Below are positions 23,053 through 35,384 of a DNA stretch of 64,000 nt, piece after piece. Origin of the DNA: Silene conica (taxonomy: Eukaryota; Streptophyta; Magnoliopsida; Caryophyllales; Caryophyllaceae). Numbering within the stretch: the stretch's first letter is position 1; every line of letters starts with the position of its first letter. The position numbers and the translations under genes were made by a program. The notes beneath the pieces are model-generated. The model had not been told where the DNA came from. It did not search any database and worked only from the letters and a program-made list of their open reading frames with translations. Where the stretch lies: assembly GCA_029255685.2 (NCBI GenBank), contig CM055312.2, positions 71,252,792-71,316,791 of the forward strand. The letters run 5' to 3'.

Positions 23053-23962
23053 TATCAAAAAAATTAAAAATTACAAGTTGTAAAAATTCAATAACTTTTT
23101 GTTGACAGTATAGAATAATAATTGTCCACCCATTAATTCAATGTAAATATCCTTTACTGTCAATAATAAAATAATGGAAGATATAAAATTTTGTAAAGAT
23201 ATTTAAATGCAACATTGTTTTGACGATTACTAAGTTATGTAAAATCAAATAAAATTTACTAAAATTGTAAAAAAAAAAAAAACAGATAGATTTTTAAAAA
23301 ATACTGAATTCGAAAAGTGGTAAAAAAATAAATAAAGACTCACTTCTTTGTAAAATGATGTTGGAGAATGATTATGAACCCAAAGGATGTTGGAGAATGA
23401 TTGTAGGTTCATGCAAACAAATAAACACAACTCTTTAAACATAACTTCTTTTATCAAAACTTATTATTAATAACTAGTTTTATACCCCGTGCAATGCACG
23501 GGGTGCTTACGATATACTATATGTTAATATTTGTTTCATGAAATTTGTAGGGGACTTAAACTTTTCAATATCCTATTACATAAACGTAAATTTGTTTGCG
23601 ATCTTATTTATTAAGTAAAATCACAGTTATTTTTGTTGATTTACACTTTTCATATATTACCAAACGTAATTACTTGATTTATACCACCATATACCTATGT
23701 GAATTTTGTACGTGTGTATTTATTTTAATTTATTTCTCCAATTAAAAAATTCGTTATGTAAGTTCTATCTATTAAACAAATAATTACATATATATATAAT
23801 ATATATTTACCATTTTCTTATAGTGACTACTTCATCAACCGACCATTTGACCACCAACTCTTTATTCGTCCATTTAATCTCTCCCCGCAAATTACCATCT
23901 TTGCAGCATAAATAAACCCCAACTCATTGAATCATCCAAAATAACAACTCATCCCAAACCCT
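23053..23962. repeat. Direct duplicate, copy A', right part
   Basis: Continues the match to window positions 305-1210. It includes the Helitron-like 3' terminus (minus strand, 23464-23504). After about 23962 the sequence runs on differently from copy A, which is cut by copia DNA there. Confidence 0.92.
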
Positions 23963-24065
23963 GGAATCACCGTTTTCACTACACCCACAAAAAAAAACCA
24001 AATTCTCACAAAACACCAAAATTTGCTGAGTTAATTAGAGTATATTGTTTTGCATTAATCTTGAA

Positions 24066-24096
24066 CTAGGTTGTAACCCGTGAAATTCACGGGTCT
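24066..24096 (-). mobile_element. Helitron-like 3' terminus, different family
   Basis: The minus strand reads ACCCGTGAATTTCACGGGT (hairpin), then TACAACCTAG and T. This matches the Helitron 3' rule but has a different hairpin from those at 720 and 17417. Element extent is unknown. Confidence 0.45.
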
Positions 24097-25440
24097 GTTT
24101 TTTAAACTTTAGATGAATATAGTTAATAATATTGAAGATAAACAAATTAATTATTTACTGTGGCCTGTTTTTAACTTTAGATGAATACCGTAATTAATAA
24201 TATCAAAGAAAGCTGATTAATTATATACATATAAATAAATTTTGAATTATTTATGACACATGTCGGTATGACGGTATACATGAGCTATCATATAGTTGTT
24301 CATTAAGATGATCAAGACTTACAATAGAATTTGTATACTTTTAATTACTCATTGCACCATTTTTAAAATATGTAACCCATATATAAAATAAAGTTTTATA
24401 TTACATATCGTACAATAAAAGCAAAACGTAAATAATCTGATGAGACGTGAGTATAAATGTATAGTTGGGTTAAAAAACGTATTTTTAATTATATTTATTA
24501 AAGATGTTCATATAATAAATAACAGTTATTGCGCGCGACATCTTAGACGAAGACATTCCAAAATTATTAAATGACCACTCATTTACTATTTACTATATTA
24601 AATAAATACTCCGTAGTTGTTAAAATGTTTCGCATTCACGTGAATAGTCAGATGTCTTACAATAAATCGAAAATGTAGTCTAATAAATCACGACGCTCAC
24701 ATAAGTGTATATACCGATGAAGAATAATTATTCCGACCCATATTTAATAACGATTAAACCATAAAAAAATGTAGTCTAAAAAATTCTTGTAGGTATTCCG
24801 ACCCGTAATTATTCCGACCCATATGTAAATCGAAAATGTAGTCTAAAAAATACTTGTAGGTATTTTTTTGTTCGGTGATTATGGATTGGTAACTCTAGGA
24901 TTTAGGCCGTGCTACGGAATTAATTTTCAGCCAAAACTGTCATTATTTATTGTTTCAATATATGGAATGAAATCTTGGAATAGTTATTATACCATTATAC
25001 CATACCTTGAATGTTATTGGACAATAGCTCTAGGATGAATCTAATTGGACAATAGCTCTAGGATGCTTTACAACGCGACACGTAGAACAAAGCTTTTTTC
25101 TAGTGATGCCACGTCAGCAGCTTGGCTTCTGCATTAGATAAATATATGATTGGAGGGAATATTGCATAAGTTTCCCGGGCTAGATAATTAGGGTGGTAAA
25201 ATAGATTAACAATAAGGTAAAAAAGTTTAATAATTGTATTTTGCACAACTTTTTAAACCGTTAAGAATTAATTAAAGGTAATAAAAACATTCATGTACTG
25301 AATAATTCATTAACTAATGCTAAAATAGATACTCTTTTTGTTATGATCATTTATTTACTTTCAAAAAATTCAACCAAACCCTTTGAGTGTGTGTGAGACA
25401 TTCTATATAAATCATCGATATAAAAGTCGCAGTTTAATTA
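24097..25440. other. Unassigned intergenic sequence
   Basis: AT-rich with short direct repeats (TATTCCGACCCATAT and AAATGTAGTCTAAAAAAT each twice near 24740-24850; GACAATAGCTCTAGGATG twice near 25020-25065). No ORF or recognisable element ends. Confidence 0.6.
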
Positions 25441-25448
25441 ATTAGTAG

Positions 25449-25698
25449 GTCTCTTGAGAGACCACCTCTCAATAAGATTATTGAGAGACTATTGTACAAA
25501 TTTAAGAAAAAGTTGTACTAAAAGTAATATAATAGGTACAAATCATGATTAAAGATAAACTAAGTACATTTATTATATAAATAAGTAAGAAATTACTATA
25601 GTACGATCAATGACAAAAGGGTCACGAAATACAAATAAAAGGGTACAAAAGTATGGTCTCTCAATAATTTAGTGAAAGACCGTCTCTCTCAAGTTTTA
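25449..25698. mobile_element. Probable MITE with GAGAGAC inverted ends
   Basis: The left end (GGTCTCTTGAGAGACC, CTCTCAATAA) and right end (GGTCTCTCAATAATTT, GACCGTCTCTCTCAAG) are imperfect inverses, about 250 bp apart, with an AT-rich middle. The target duplication is unclear, so exact limits are uncertain. Confidence 0.4.
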
Positions 25699-25723
25699 GT
25701 GTTAATTCAATGATCATCATTAT

Positions 25724-26228
25724 TGTTTTGGTAAAATTTCTACCGGATCAAGTTTATGTGATGCGGGTCAAAGTGTCAACCAATATAAAGATTTTACGTA
25801 AAAACGAATATAGTGAACAAAAGAAATAAAGAATGACACAAGAGGTTTTTGGTGACGCGGAAAAACCCAATGAGGGAAACAACCGCGGGGGGAACGGAAT
25901 CCCGCCAATATTTTTACTATGATCGAGTAATTTCGCTGTTTTGTATGAGTACAAGTGCTTGCGTAAGTAGTAAAGTTTTACAACGTATGAACTGAATGAA
26001 TAAAAAATGCCCTAGCCTTTCCTTTTATAGCTGCGGACTTGTGTGTAACCAATTTTGTTCTGGTCCTGGTTTGTAGGAGGAAATGTAGGGGGATATCCCT
26101 TTAGGGTTTTGACCCATTCTCCTACTCCAACGACTCTTTTCCTGCATCTGGTCTGCTTCTGTAATGGGCTGTTGCTTCTGAGACTACTTATGGGCCCAAC
26201 ATTGCGATGATGATTTTTGGGTTAAACA
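25724..26228 (-). repeat. 3' LTR of Tat element
   Basis: 505 bp, TGTTTTGGTAAAATTTC...GGGTTAAACA, about 98% identical to 35385-35890. Because the element lies on the minus strand, this left copy is its 3' LTR. The purine tract is just inside it. Confidence 0.93.
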
Positions 26229-26477
26229 ATTTCCCCCAAATTTCAGCCTAACTTGGCTTCAATTGGGCTGGAATTTTATTCTGCTCCTAAGCGTGCTTCT
26301 GGGATTTATACGGGTAGTTGAGGGTTGCTGACGATGCTCACGTAGGCTACCCACTAGGCGGTTTTTCCAACCACTCATTAATGGTATGTCCCCTCAACTA
26401 TTTCAACTTCCCACTTGCATTTACTTTCAACTTTTGAATTCAAAATTTACTCTTTACTTTTAACCGTCCACTTCTTC

Positions 26478-26484
26478 TATAAAT
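26478..26484 (+). promoter_or_regulatory. Probable TATA box of the antisense accessory gene
   Basis: TATAAAT lies 155 bases before the proposed ATG at 26633, in a pyrimidine-rich leader of CTTTTTCTCG type. Spacing fits a plant promoter with transcription starting near 26510. It lies inside the element, between the LTR and the ORF, in the orientation opposite to gag-pol. Confidence 0.5.
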
Positions 26485-26632
26485 TGCCTTTCATCCGACT
26501 TTTTCACTTTTACCATCTTCAAAATTCAATTTCTTTTACTTGCTTTCTTGCTTTTTCTCGATCATTCTTGCTTTCTCTTTGCAGTAAAAACTTTTTCACC
26601 ACCTCTCTTTTTTCTTTTTTCAACGATTCATC

Positions 26633-28726
26633 ATGTCTGCTCCTGGATCTTCTTCCGCTACTCCCTCTGCTACTCCTGCTCCTGCAGGGTCTTCTGGGTC
26701 TACCCCTGCTTCAGGGTACTACTCTGGTCCTTTCCCTTCGCAGGGGTTGCTTGCTGCCAAACAGTTGTGTGACTCCGCTTTCAACGAGTCCCATGCTTCT
26801 CTTATCAAGATTTGGTTCGGATTTCCGGACGGGGTTGTCTATCACTTCCCTCTTGCTGGCGAGAAGGCCGATTTTGAGAGGGAAGGATGGACTTGTTTCT
26901 ATGAGTATCCTTTCCGTTTGGGTCTGAGATTCCCTTTCCCTGATTTGATTATCGACTTCCTGAAGTTAACCAAGCTAGCTATGTGCCAGATTGCTCCACA
27001 TGCATGGAGGATCTTACTCAGTATTTGTGCTTTGAACCGTGAACGGGGGCTGAACATTGGTTTGGCTGATTTGGGGCAGTGGTTCACTCCTCGTTCTCTG
27101 GGTCACTCTCAGTGTACCATCCGTAGCCATGACAATATGCCCTCTGCCATTATCTTTTCCACCACTCCAGACGATAGTAAGTGGTTTACCCGCTTTATCT
27201 TTGTCAAGATTGACACCCTTCCTTATTCTCCAGACTATATTTTTGCTGAGTGGCAGCCTGTGGAAGGTACTGGCTCTGCTCTGGCGTTTTGATTTTCCTG
27301 GCTCTATTTTCTTTTGTCTTTTACTGATAGCTTGTTAGTTTCCTCAGGGCGTAGCCTAGCTAAGCTCCCTGATTCCGCGGATCCCCCTACTTCGAAGGCC
27401 AAGCTCTTGGACCTTCCTGCCGAGGAGAGGACGTTCTCCAAGCTGGTCCGGGATTCTGCTGTTCTGGTAGTGAAGAAAGAGGGTATGGTATTTTCGATAT
27501 TGTTGTTCTCTTTGGGTGGGTTTGCGCTTAGTCTGCTCTGATTTCTGCTGTTACCTTTTCAGGCAAGCCCAGAGTTGATGTAAGCAGGGTGATGCAGCTG
27601 CGTAGGAAAAGGTTAGCTTCTAGGGACGCGGGGTCCTCAAAGAAAAAGAGGATGGACGTTGTTGAGGGGAGCCCTGCTGGAGCTGGGTCCAAGGCTGCCC
27701 CGATTGAAGTTGACATTGTTGATCTGGTCCAGGAGCCTGTTCCTGAGACTTCTTTTGTTGATCCGTCTCCTCTTGAGATCCCTCCCACCATTCCTACTCC
27801 TGGCTTTAAGCCTATACTAGAGCAACTGCCTCGACCATCCTGTGGAGAAGGTTTGTCTTCTCCTGCTCTACGTTTGGAACTCCCAGGAGATTTTGGTGGG
27901 TCCAGAACTAATCTCTGGCCTGCCTTGGACTCACTGCTTTTCCCTGCCTCTGCCTCTATTATGGAACCTCGTCCTTTCAAAGATTTGATCAGACGTACAG
28001 CGGAGGTTTCCTTTGAGGTAGCTTTCCTTTTTCTCTTTTCCTTTTTCTTTTTTTTTTTTTTTACCTGGTCTGGATTTCCAGGTCCTGGAGCTGTCACTTT
28101 GTGCCAAGCGACATAGCGAAGCCCTGTTGGCTGAACTTCACTGTACGAAGGCGGCTCAATCTGAGGCTCTGAGGAGGAGGCATGAGGTGGAAAGGATGCA
28201 GGAGGCCCTGGCGAAGAAGGAGCGGGAGATATCAGAGAAGCTGAGCTTGGAGGAGGCCTTGAGGGAAAGTTTGCGGCAGGCTGTTGAGCGTTCTCGCCGG
28301 GATGTGGCTATTGGTCAGGAGATGCTCAAAGCCCAGGAGGAGGCTTCTCAGAACCAGCTAGCCGCGGCTCACTCTAAGCTGGAGAGGGCCTTGACTTCAG
28401 AGGCAGATCTGGTGCTGAAGGTGGAGGCTCTGGAGCAAAAGAAGGCTGGTCTGCAGAGAGCGTTAATTGAAGCTGTTGCCTTTACTGCTGCTGAGACCCG
28501 GATAAAGTGTGTCAAGGAGTTCCAGGAGGGTAACCACACCACCTGGGACTTAGCTGCTTTGGAGAAGGCCTTTGCCACTGACTTTCCCGAGGGGTTAAAC
28601 ATGGATCTGATCTCCGATGATGACGAGGAAGAAGGCGGGGTGGGGTCCCAAGATGCCGGAGAGGAGGTGACCTCTGACCCCACCAATGCTGACGTTGCTG
28701 CTGCTAGGCCTACTCCTGACGATTAG
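26633..28726 (+). CDS. Antisense accessory ORF of Tat element, four exons
   Basis: Exons 26633-27266, 27348-27482, 27563-28017 and 28082-28726 join in frame (1,869 nt, 622 aa) with GT-AG introns of 64-81 bp and pyrimidine-rich acceptors. Residues 1-35 are Ser/Pro/Ala/Gly-rich. Residues about 60-200 resemble the 'putative gypsy-type transposon / Transposase_28' domain, with the typical block LTKLAMCQIAPHAWRILLS. A basic KKKR stretch in exon 3 could be a nuclear signal. Exon 4 is mostly a Glu/Arg-rich coiled coil (about residues 410-560) with an acidic tail (DDDEEE). It lies tail to tail with integrase, about 610 bp away. Such antisense ORFs are known in Tat elements but have no agreed function. 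All junctions are my prediction; the frame agreement across three introns is the main evidence. Confidence 0.8.
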
Positions 28727-29337
28727 GTTAAATTTTGTCTGCTGGGCCCTGATATGGGCGTTTTAATATTTTATCTTTTGAACTTTGGATGCCCCTGCGT
28801 GGGCTTAATGGTTGTAACTTTTTGCTGCTGGTCCAGGTGGACCAGTGAAAACAATTCCGTTTTGAGCTGCCTTGGACAGCTTTTAATCGTATGACTCCCC
28901 GTTGTATGGGGCTTTTTTTCATCTGTTGCTTTTCTGCCGTTTTTTCTTGCGTTTTTCTTTTGTACATGCATGTTTCTTTTGTGTTTTGGCCATCGCTGTT
29001 TTGGTGTGCTGGCATGGTGTTTAGATACCCATCCCTATACTGGGGTGCCAGGCTTTAACTTAGGTTCTCCTGCGATCAGTGCAGATTTCCTCTGTAGGTC
29101 AGTCCACTAGGATAAGTAAATTCTGGTCCAGAAAATAAGTGATAAAATATTTTTCCTTTAAAAAGACTCGATAATTGATTTAAATGTGCCAAGGTTTTGA
29201 ATCACAAGACTTAAATTACCAAATACTAAGTTATAAAAACATAAAGCAAGACAAAAATTTAAGCTGGACCAGAGTACACATTATACAGAGTAGAACCTGA
29301 GGTCTAAGGGAACTGCTCTGGTCTAGTGGAGGCACCT

Positions 29338-32300
29338 CTAGATGATATACTTTTTTAAGTGAAGTATATTCCATGATCTGGGTATCATTTCCCCTTCCAT
29401 TGTCATCAGCCTGTAGGCCCCATTACCAACTATGCTTTCGACTTGGTATGGACCCTCCCAGTTGTAGGCAAACTTTCCGGCTTGTCGGTTTTTGGTGTTC
29501 TGGAACACCTTTCTCAGGACCAGATCTCCTACTTGCAGGGTTCTGATCCTGACATTTTTGTTGTAGCTCCGAGCCACCATCTGCTTGTATGAGGCCATCC
29601 TGACGTAGGCACTGGTTCTGAGTTCATCAACAGTGTCCAGGTTACTGGCCATTTCCACTTGGTTCTGACCCTCAGTTATACACCCGTACATGTGGGTTGG
29701 GATTTTGACTTCAGAAGGAATTACCGCTTCTGCTCCGAAGACAAGGCTGAAGGGGGTTTGACCTGTTGCTACTTTCCGAGTAGTTCTGTCAGCCCACAGG
29801 ACCAGAGGGAGCTCCTCTGCCCATTTCCCCCCCCCCCCCCCCATTTCTTGTAGTTTCTTTTTCATAATTTCAATAATGATCTTATTACTAGACTCAGCTT
29901 GTCCGTTGGACTGGGGGTTTCAGGGGCTAGACTTCTGGAGTGATACGTTCCACTCAGCGCAGAAAGCCTCGATTTTCTTCCCAATGAATTGGGACCATTA
30001 TCACATATTATTTCTGAAGGTATGCCAAATCTGGTGAATATATTACGCTTAATAAAAGAGATGACTTGTGCTTCGGTGGTCTGGGTGAATGATTCTGCTT
30101 CGATCCATTTAGAGAAGTAGTCTGTCATGGCCAGCATGTACATCTTGTTTCCTGGTGCTATGGGGAGAGGTCCCACAATGTCCATCCCCCACTTCATAAA
30201 AGGCCATGGGGATATGACCGGGTGCAGGGGTTTTGCTGGTTGATGGCTGACAGATGCGTGCCTTTGACAGGCGTCACATTTCCTTGCATATTCCTTTGCA
30301 TCCTTGCGCATTGTAGGCCAGAAGTACCCCATTCTGAGGGCTCTATTGGACAGGCTTCTTCCCCCTGCATGATTTCCATAGTCACCGCTGTGGAGGTCAT
30401 GCAAGACTGTCTGTGTCTCTTTCTGGTCCAGGCATCGCAAATATGGCCCTGCGAATGATTTCCAGAACAGGAGTCCATCAACCAGTAGGAACCTGGAAGC
30501 CTTTATCCTGAAACTGCGTGCTTCTTTTTTACTGGTGGGCTGGATATCATGTTGCAACCAGTCCAGGTATGGCTTTCGCCAGTCCTGCTCTGGCTCCTGG
30601 TCTGGGTTGTTGATGTAGATAGGTAATTCTTCCTGGTCTGAATCTGGTCCAGGAATGGCTGGTTTGAGAACATGGGTGATAGGTATATTGGCTACGTCAG
30701 CTGGTTTGAAGGTTGATCCCAAGGTTGCCAGTGCATCTGTTTCCGCGTTCTGCTCCCGGGGTACCTGCTGGATGCAGAATTCTGCGAATCTGCTGATTAA
30801 CTCCTTTGCCACACACAAGTAGGCCGCCATTGTGAGGTCTCTTGCCTCGTATGCTCCATTGACGTGATTCACAATTAATTGCGAATCACTGTATACATTG
30901 ATGCAGTTGATCCCTATGTCTAGGGCCAATTGTAGTCCCAGGACCAGGGCTTCATACTCAGCTACGTTGTTGGTGGTTTTGAACTCACATCGAACTGCTT
31001 GGGTGATCAGGTCACCCTCTGATGATCTAAGGATCAACCCAACTCCTGACCCTCTGGCGTTTGATGCCCCATCTACTCGTAATTCCTAAGTACCTGGCTT
31101 GGCACCTTGGTGTAGATGCAGGATTTCCTGCTCTGCTTGGGTCTGGAGTGCTGGGCTGAAGTCGGAGACGAAGTTTGCGAGGGCTTGCGACTTTATGGCT
31201 GTGCATGGTTCAAACTGGAGATCATATCCACTGAGGTGTACAGACCACTTAGCCATTCGTCCTGATAGTTCTGGCTTTCTCATGACCGTCTTGAGTGGAT
31301 GATTGGTAACCACTGAGATGGTATGAGACTCAAAGTATGGGCGCAGCTTATAGGATGATGTGACCAATGCCAATACTAGTTTCTCAAGTGAGGTATACCT
31401 TGCTTCTGCTGGTAGTAATGACTTGCTGACGTAGTATACCGGATGCTGAGCTCCTTCGTGCTGTCGGACCAGAACTGCGCTTACTGCTGCTTCGGTCACT
31501 GATAGATACAAGAGCAGTACCTCCCCCTGCTCTGGTTTGGATAGCAGGGGCGGGCTGATAAGGTACTGCTTTAGTTCCTGGAATGCCTTTTCGTGCTCTG
31601 GTGTCCAATCAAACTTCTGGCTTTTTCTAAGAATATCATAGAATAATCTGCACCGGTCTGAGGATCTGGAGATAAACCTGCTCAGGGCTGCTACTCTTCC
31701 CGTCAGACGCTGCACATCTTTGGGCTTCTGGGGTGATTCCAGCTACAGAACTGCTTTGATCTGTTCTGTGTTGGCTTTTATCTCTCTCTGTGTTACCATA
31801 TACCCCAGGAATTTCCCACTGGAAACTCCAAAGGTACACTTAGCTGGATTTAGCTTCATCTTGTACTTCCGAAGGGTGTTGAATGTTTCCTCCAGGTGCT
31901 GGGTGTGGTCCGCCAATAGCTTGGATTTGACCACCATATCGTCTATGTATACCTCCATATTGCGTCCTATCTGGTCTTTGAACATCATATTGACGAGTCG
32001 CTGGTATGTAGAACCAGCATTCTTAAGACCGAAGGGCATTACATTATAGCAGTAAATGCCTCTTTCGGACCTGAATGCTGTCTTCTCCTGGTCTGCCGGG
32101 TCCATTTTGATCTGGTTGTATCCGCTCTAGGCATCTAAGAAAGTCAACATTTCGTGGCCTGCAGTGGCGTCCACCATAGCATCTATGTGTGGCAAGGGGA
32201 ATGGGTCCTTGGGGCAGGCCTTATTCAGGTCTGTGAAATCCACGCAGACCCTCCATTTGCCATTCTTTTTTAGTACCACCACCACATTAGATAGCCATTA

Positions 32301-32660
32301 TGGGTATTTGACTTCCCTGATCTTTCCTGCCTCCAGAAGGTTATCCACCTTTTGGTTTATGATCTGGTGTCTTTCTGCTGCGAATTTCCTACGTCTCTGC
32401 TGCACTGGTCTGAATCCTGGATATATGCTGAGCTTGTGTGTTATGATTTCTGGGTCTATGCCAATCATGTCTTTGTGGGACTAGGCAAAGCAGTCCACGT
32501 TCTTTCGGAGCAGCTGGAGGAGCTGCTGGCGCAGATCTCCTGAGCATTCTGAGCCTACGAACACGGTCCTCTCTGGGTGCTGCTCATCCAGGCGGACCTC
32601 ATCGATTTCTGCCTGCTGGGGCTCGATGTACTCCTCCTGGATGTGCAGTTGCTGTAGTTG
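29338..32660 (-). pseudogene. pol: Tat pol: RT, RNase H, archaeal-type RNase H, integrase (broken)
   Basis: On the minus strand: RT with the block YCYNVMPFGLKNAGSTYQR and catalytic YIDD (about 31943-31954); RNase H (about 31600-31150); a second RNase H with TTNNVAEYEALVLGLQLAL and YSDSQLIVNHV (about 30990-30840); integrase HHCC zinc region (about 30480-30330) and core with WGMDIVGPLP and CDNG. The C-terminal integrase part ends at 29338. In-frame stops occur at 32481, 32298, 32127, 31743, 31086 and 29920; a single base is missing near 29994. A run of 16 C (29827-29842) encodes five extra glycines. It cannot make a polyprotein. Confidence 0.92.
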
Positions 32661-35316
32661 CTATGCTCTGGCGGCTGGTGGTCTGGTGGTCCTTTTGAGA
32701 GCTACTTTGTAGCAATCCTTGGCCTCTTCCTGGTCTCCCCGTATCTCCTGGACTCCCCACGGTGTAGGGAATTTCAGGCACTGGTGATACGTTGACGGGA
32801 TTGCTCGCATTTCGTGGATCCAGGGCCTGCCAAGAATAACATTGTAAGTAGATGGACCATCAATAACTAAGTACCTTACCTGTTTGTTCAGCCCTCCGGC
32901 GTAGGTGGGGATGGTGATTTCCCCCAGAGTATGCGCGGTTTCTCTACTGAATCCAACCAGGGGAATAGCTTTCTTTGTCAGGTCCTTCTCGTCAAATCCC
33001 ATGCTCTTTAGTGCATCCAGCATTAGTAGGTTGACGGAACTGCCGGTGTCCACCATGACCTTCCTGACCTCACAATTGCCGATGTTTAATGTGATAATCA
33101 AGGCATCATGGTGCTGCTCTGGTACAGCTTCTGCGTCTGTTTCGTCAAAGGTCACTGCTGGGAGGTCCTGCCTTGCTATTCTGCATGATGATTCTGGCTT
33201 GTCCCCCTTAGCTGCTGTCACACGTCTTTTGGCTGCTGAGTAGGTGAGCCCACACAGCTCTGATCCTCCAGTAATGACATTGACAATTCTGTTGCAGGGA
33301 GGAGCTGGTGAAGGCTGCACCTGGCTGGCTGCGTTGACACTGGTGGACTTCTCTGGGAGCAGATGGTCCAAGTTGCCTCGGTCATACTGGAATCGGACCT
33401 CCTTTCTGAGGGTACAACATTCGTCCGTGGTATGACCTATGTCATCATGGAATTCACACTTTTTGCTAGCATCACGGCGGTCATTGGGCCGCTCCTCCTT
33501 CTTCTTTGGCCATCTGACTCCCTTGAGTTCTTTCAAGGCCTTCAGCAAGCCAGCCATCCCAGTGGTAAAGCCATACTCGCTGACCTTCGGAGGTGGATCT
33601 GCATCGTTTTTACCACTAGTGCTCTCGGATACTTTGCTCACTGGCTTGCTGTAGGGCTTTGATCTTTCGTTCCTTTTTTCTACTGGTGCTTTCCTAGACA
33701 CAGGTTCTGTGTCATAGGTACTTCTTCTGGAGGCAGCGTCTTCTTCCAGCCTCATGGCTGCAACTGCGTGGGCCTGTACATCAGCAAAGGCAGTGCCTGG
33801 GTGCATTGTCAATTGCTTGTACAGGTCTGAATCGTGATGTAACCCTCTGCGGAAGGCTTCGATGGCAGTGGGTACATCACAATGCGGAATGGCAACCTTC
33901 TCTTTGTTGAATCTGGTGAGGTAATCTCGAGTTGTTTCCTCGAATCCTTGAACAATTCTGTATAGATCACTAGTCTGCTTTTCTGGTTTCATGATGCTGG
34001 CAAACTGCTGATTAAAGGCATTGACCAGATCTGCAAAGGAAGAGATGCTGCGATTGGGAAATCCTACAAACCAGTGCAGGGCTGCTCCGGACAGGGTTGA
34101 TCCAAATCCCTTGCACATACAGGCCTCCTTAAGTGCTCCGGTTGCGGTCACCACCATCATTTTCTTCTTATATTGATTGATGTGGTCCAGGGGGTCAGCC
34201 GTACCATCGTATAATCATGGTTGGTGGCACAAACCCCTTGGGCACATTGATCAGGGCAATATTGTCAATGAAGGGTGAATCTGCATAACTGTCCTGTGAA
34301 GCTTTCTCCATGGGCCTTGGCATACCAAGTATCTTGGTGATCATGTCCTTCAGCTCCTGGTAGCGCTGGTCTGAGAGACTGCCTGCTTCAGGGAATGGAT
34401 TGACTGGCGGAGGGAAGAAGCCTGGAGAGGCTCTTCCCCAAGGACCTGGGGTCGGGTTAACAGGCGGAGGGAAGAAGCCTGGAGGGGCTCCTCCCTAGGG
34501 GCTTGCGGCTGATTGGTTGGCTGCTACAGATAGATTGAAACCGGGGCCTGGATGCCAACCAGCTGCTGTCTGTACAGGTGCTCCTCCTGCCCAGCCTCCA
34601 GCACTGGATTGGCTCACTGGTTCTGACCTCACGGGGATTTCTGGCGTCCACCCGAGTGTGGGCTGCGGAGGTGTACCTGAAAAAGTCAAAGGATTAGTCC
34701 CAGGGGGGAAACAAGGTGTAGGATTACCTGCAGGCTGAGCTGGACTGGATTGCGGTGCTCTGGACACAGAAGAGTCAAGATCCAGTATCTCTGGGCCGCT
34801 GCTCGGGGTGATAACACCTAGGTCCAGCCTGGTGACGATCTCCTGACGAATTGGCCGGTTCAGCCCTCCCCTCCCGAAGGGTTTGAAGGTCTGTCCAGGC
34901 CCTGGTTGTAACATTCTGTACGGCGGCTCTGGTCGTGCGACTGCGGCGATCTGCTCTTTCAGGTTCAGATTGTCCTTCTTCAGGCTCTCTATGGCTTCCT
35001 GCAAAGCACTCATTCCCTGGACCACCACCTGCATCGGATCTGGGCTGGGAACCTGCGGCTGCTGGCCTACTCCAGGTATCTGGGCTTCTCCACTTCTGCT
35101 GGGGCTGCTCTCTCTGCTCTGCCTTGGGGAAGCAGACACAGGGGGTGATCTGGGAATCTGCGGAGGTTTGCTGGATGGTGCCACAACCCTTGGGGCTGTG
35201 GTCTGACTTACGACCGGGGGTAGTCCTGCGAGACCAACAGACACAGTAGGGTTGGTCCCACTGGACTGGGCTGGCATGCTCTGAGAACTGGAAGGGTTGG
35301 CTTTGGTCCCAGACAT
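32661..35316 (-). pseudogene. gag: Tat gag-protease (broken)
   Basis: A Pro/Ser/Gln-rich N-terminal part (35316-34495) is followed by the gag core (34160 to about 33550; TLSGAALHWFVGFPN, TRDYLTRFNKEK), a short zinc-like CEFHDDIGHTTDEC region near 33450, and an aspartic protease with DTGSS near 33040. The first ORF stops at a TAG (34495-34497) and the frame shifts by one base near 34212. Apart from those two lesions the two parts are one reading frame. The TAG at 32661 ends the open part before RT. Confidence 0.9.
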
Positions 35317-35367
35317 GCTTGTTGTGACGAGATAACGATTTTAAATATTGGAATGCGCAATATGCCC

Positions 35368-35384
35368 CACGGTGGGCGCCAAAT
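35368..35384 (-). other. Primer-binding site of Tat element
   Basis: Reading the minus strand after the LTR end and a two-base gap gives TGGCGCCCACCGTGGGG, a typical Tat-type primer site with TGGCGCC start. I do not assign the tRNA species with certainty. Confidence 0.7.

Noticed and set aside
26415..26927. 170-codon ORF upstream of and overlapping the antisense gene
   Set aside because: Leu/Phe/Ser-rich reading of the pyrimidine-rich leader in another frame. The frame starting at 26633 has the recognisable domain and splices in frame.
27528..28686. Minus-strand ORFs of 189 and 105 codons over exons 3 and 4
   Set aside because: Low-complexity Lys/Ser-rich antisense readings of the coiled-coil exons; Tat pol already ends at 29338.
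31086..34497. Programmed read-through of TAG codons in the Tat element
   Set aside because: Six TAG codons plus frameshifts, TAA and TGA scattered through conserved domains fit decay. Read-through elements normally use one stop at the gag-pol border.
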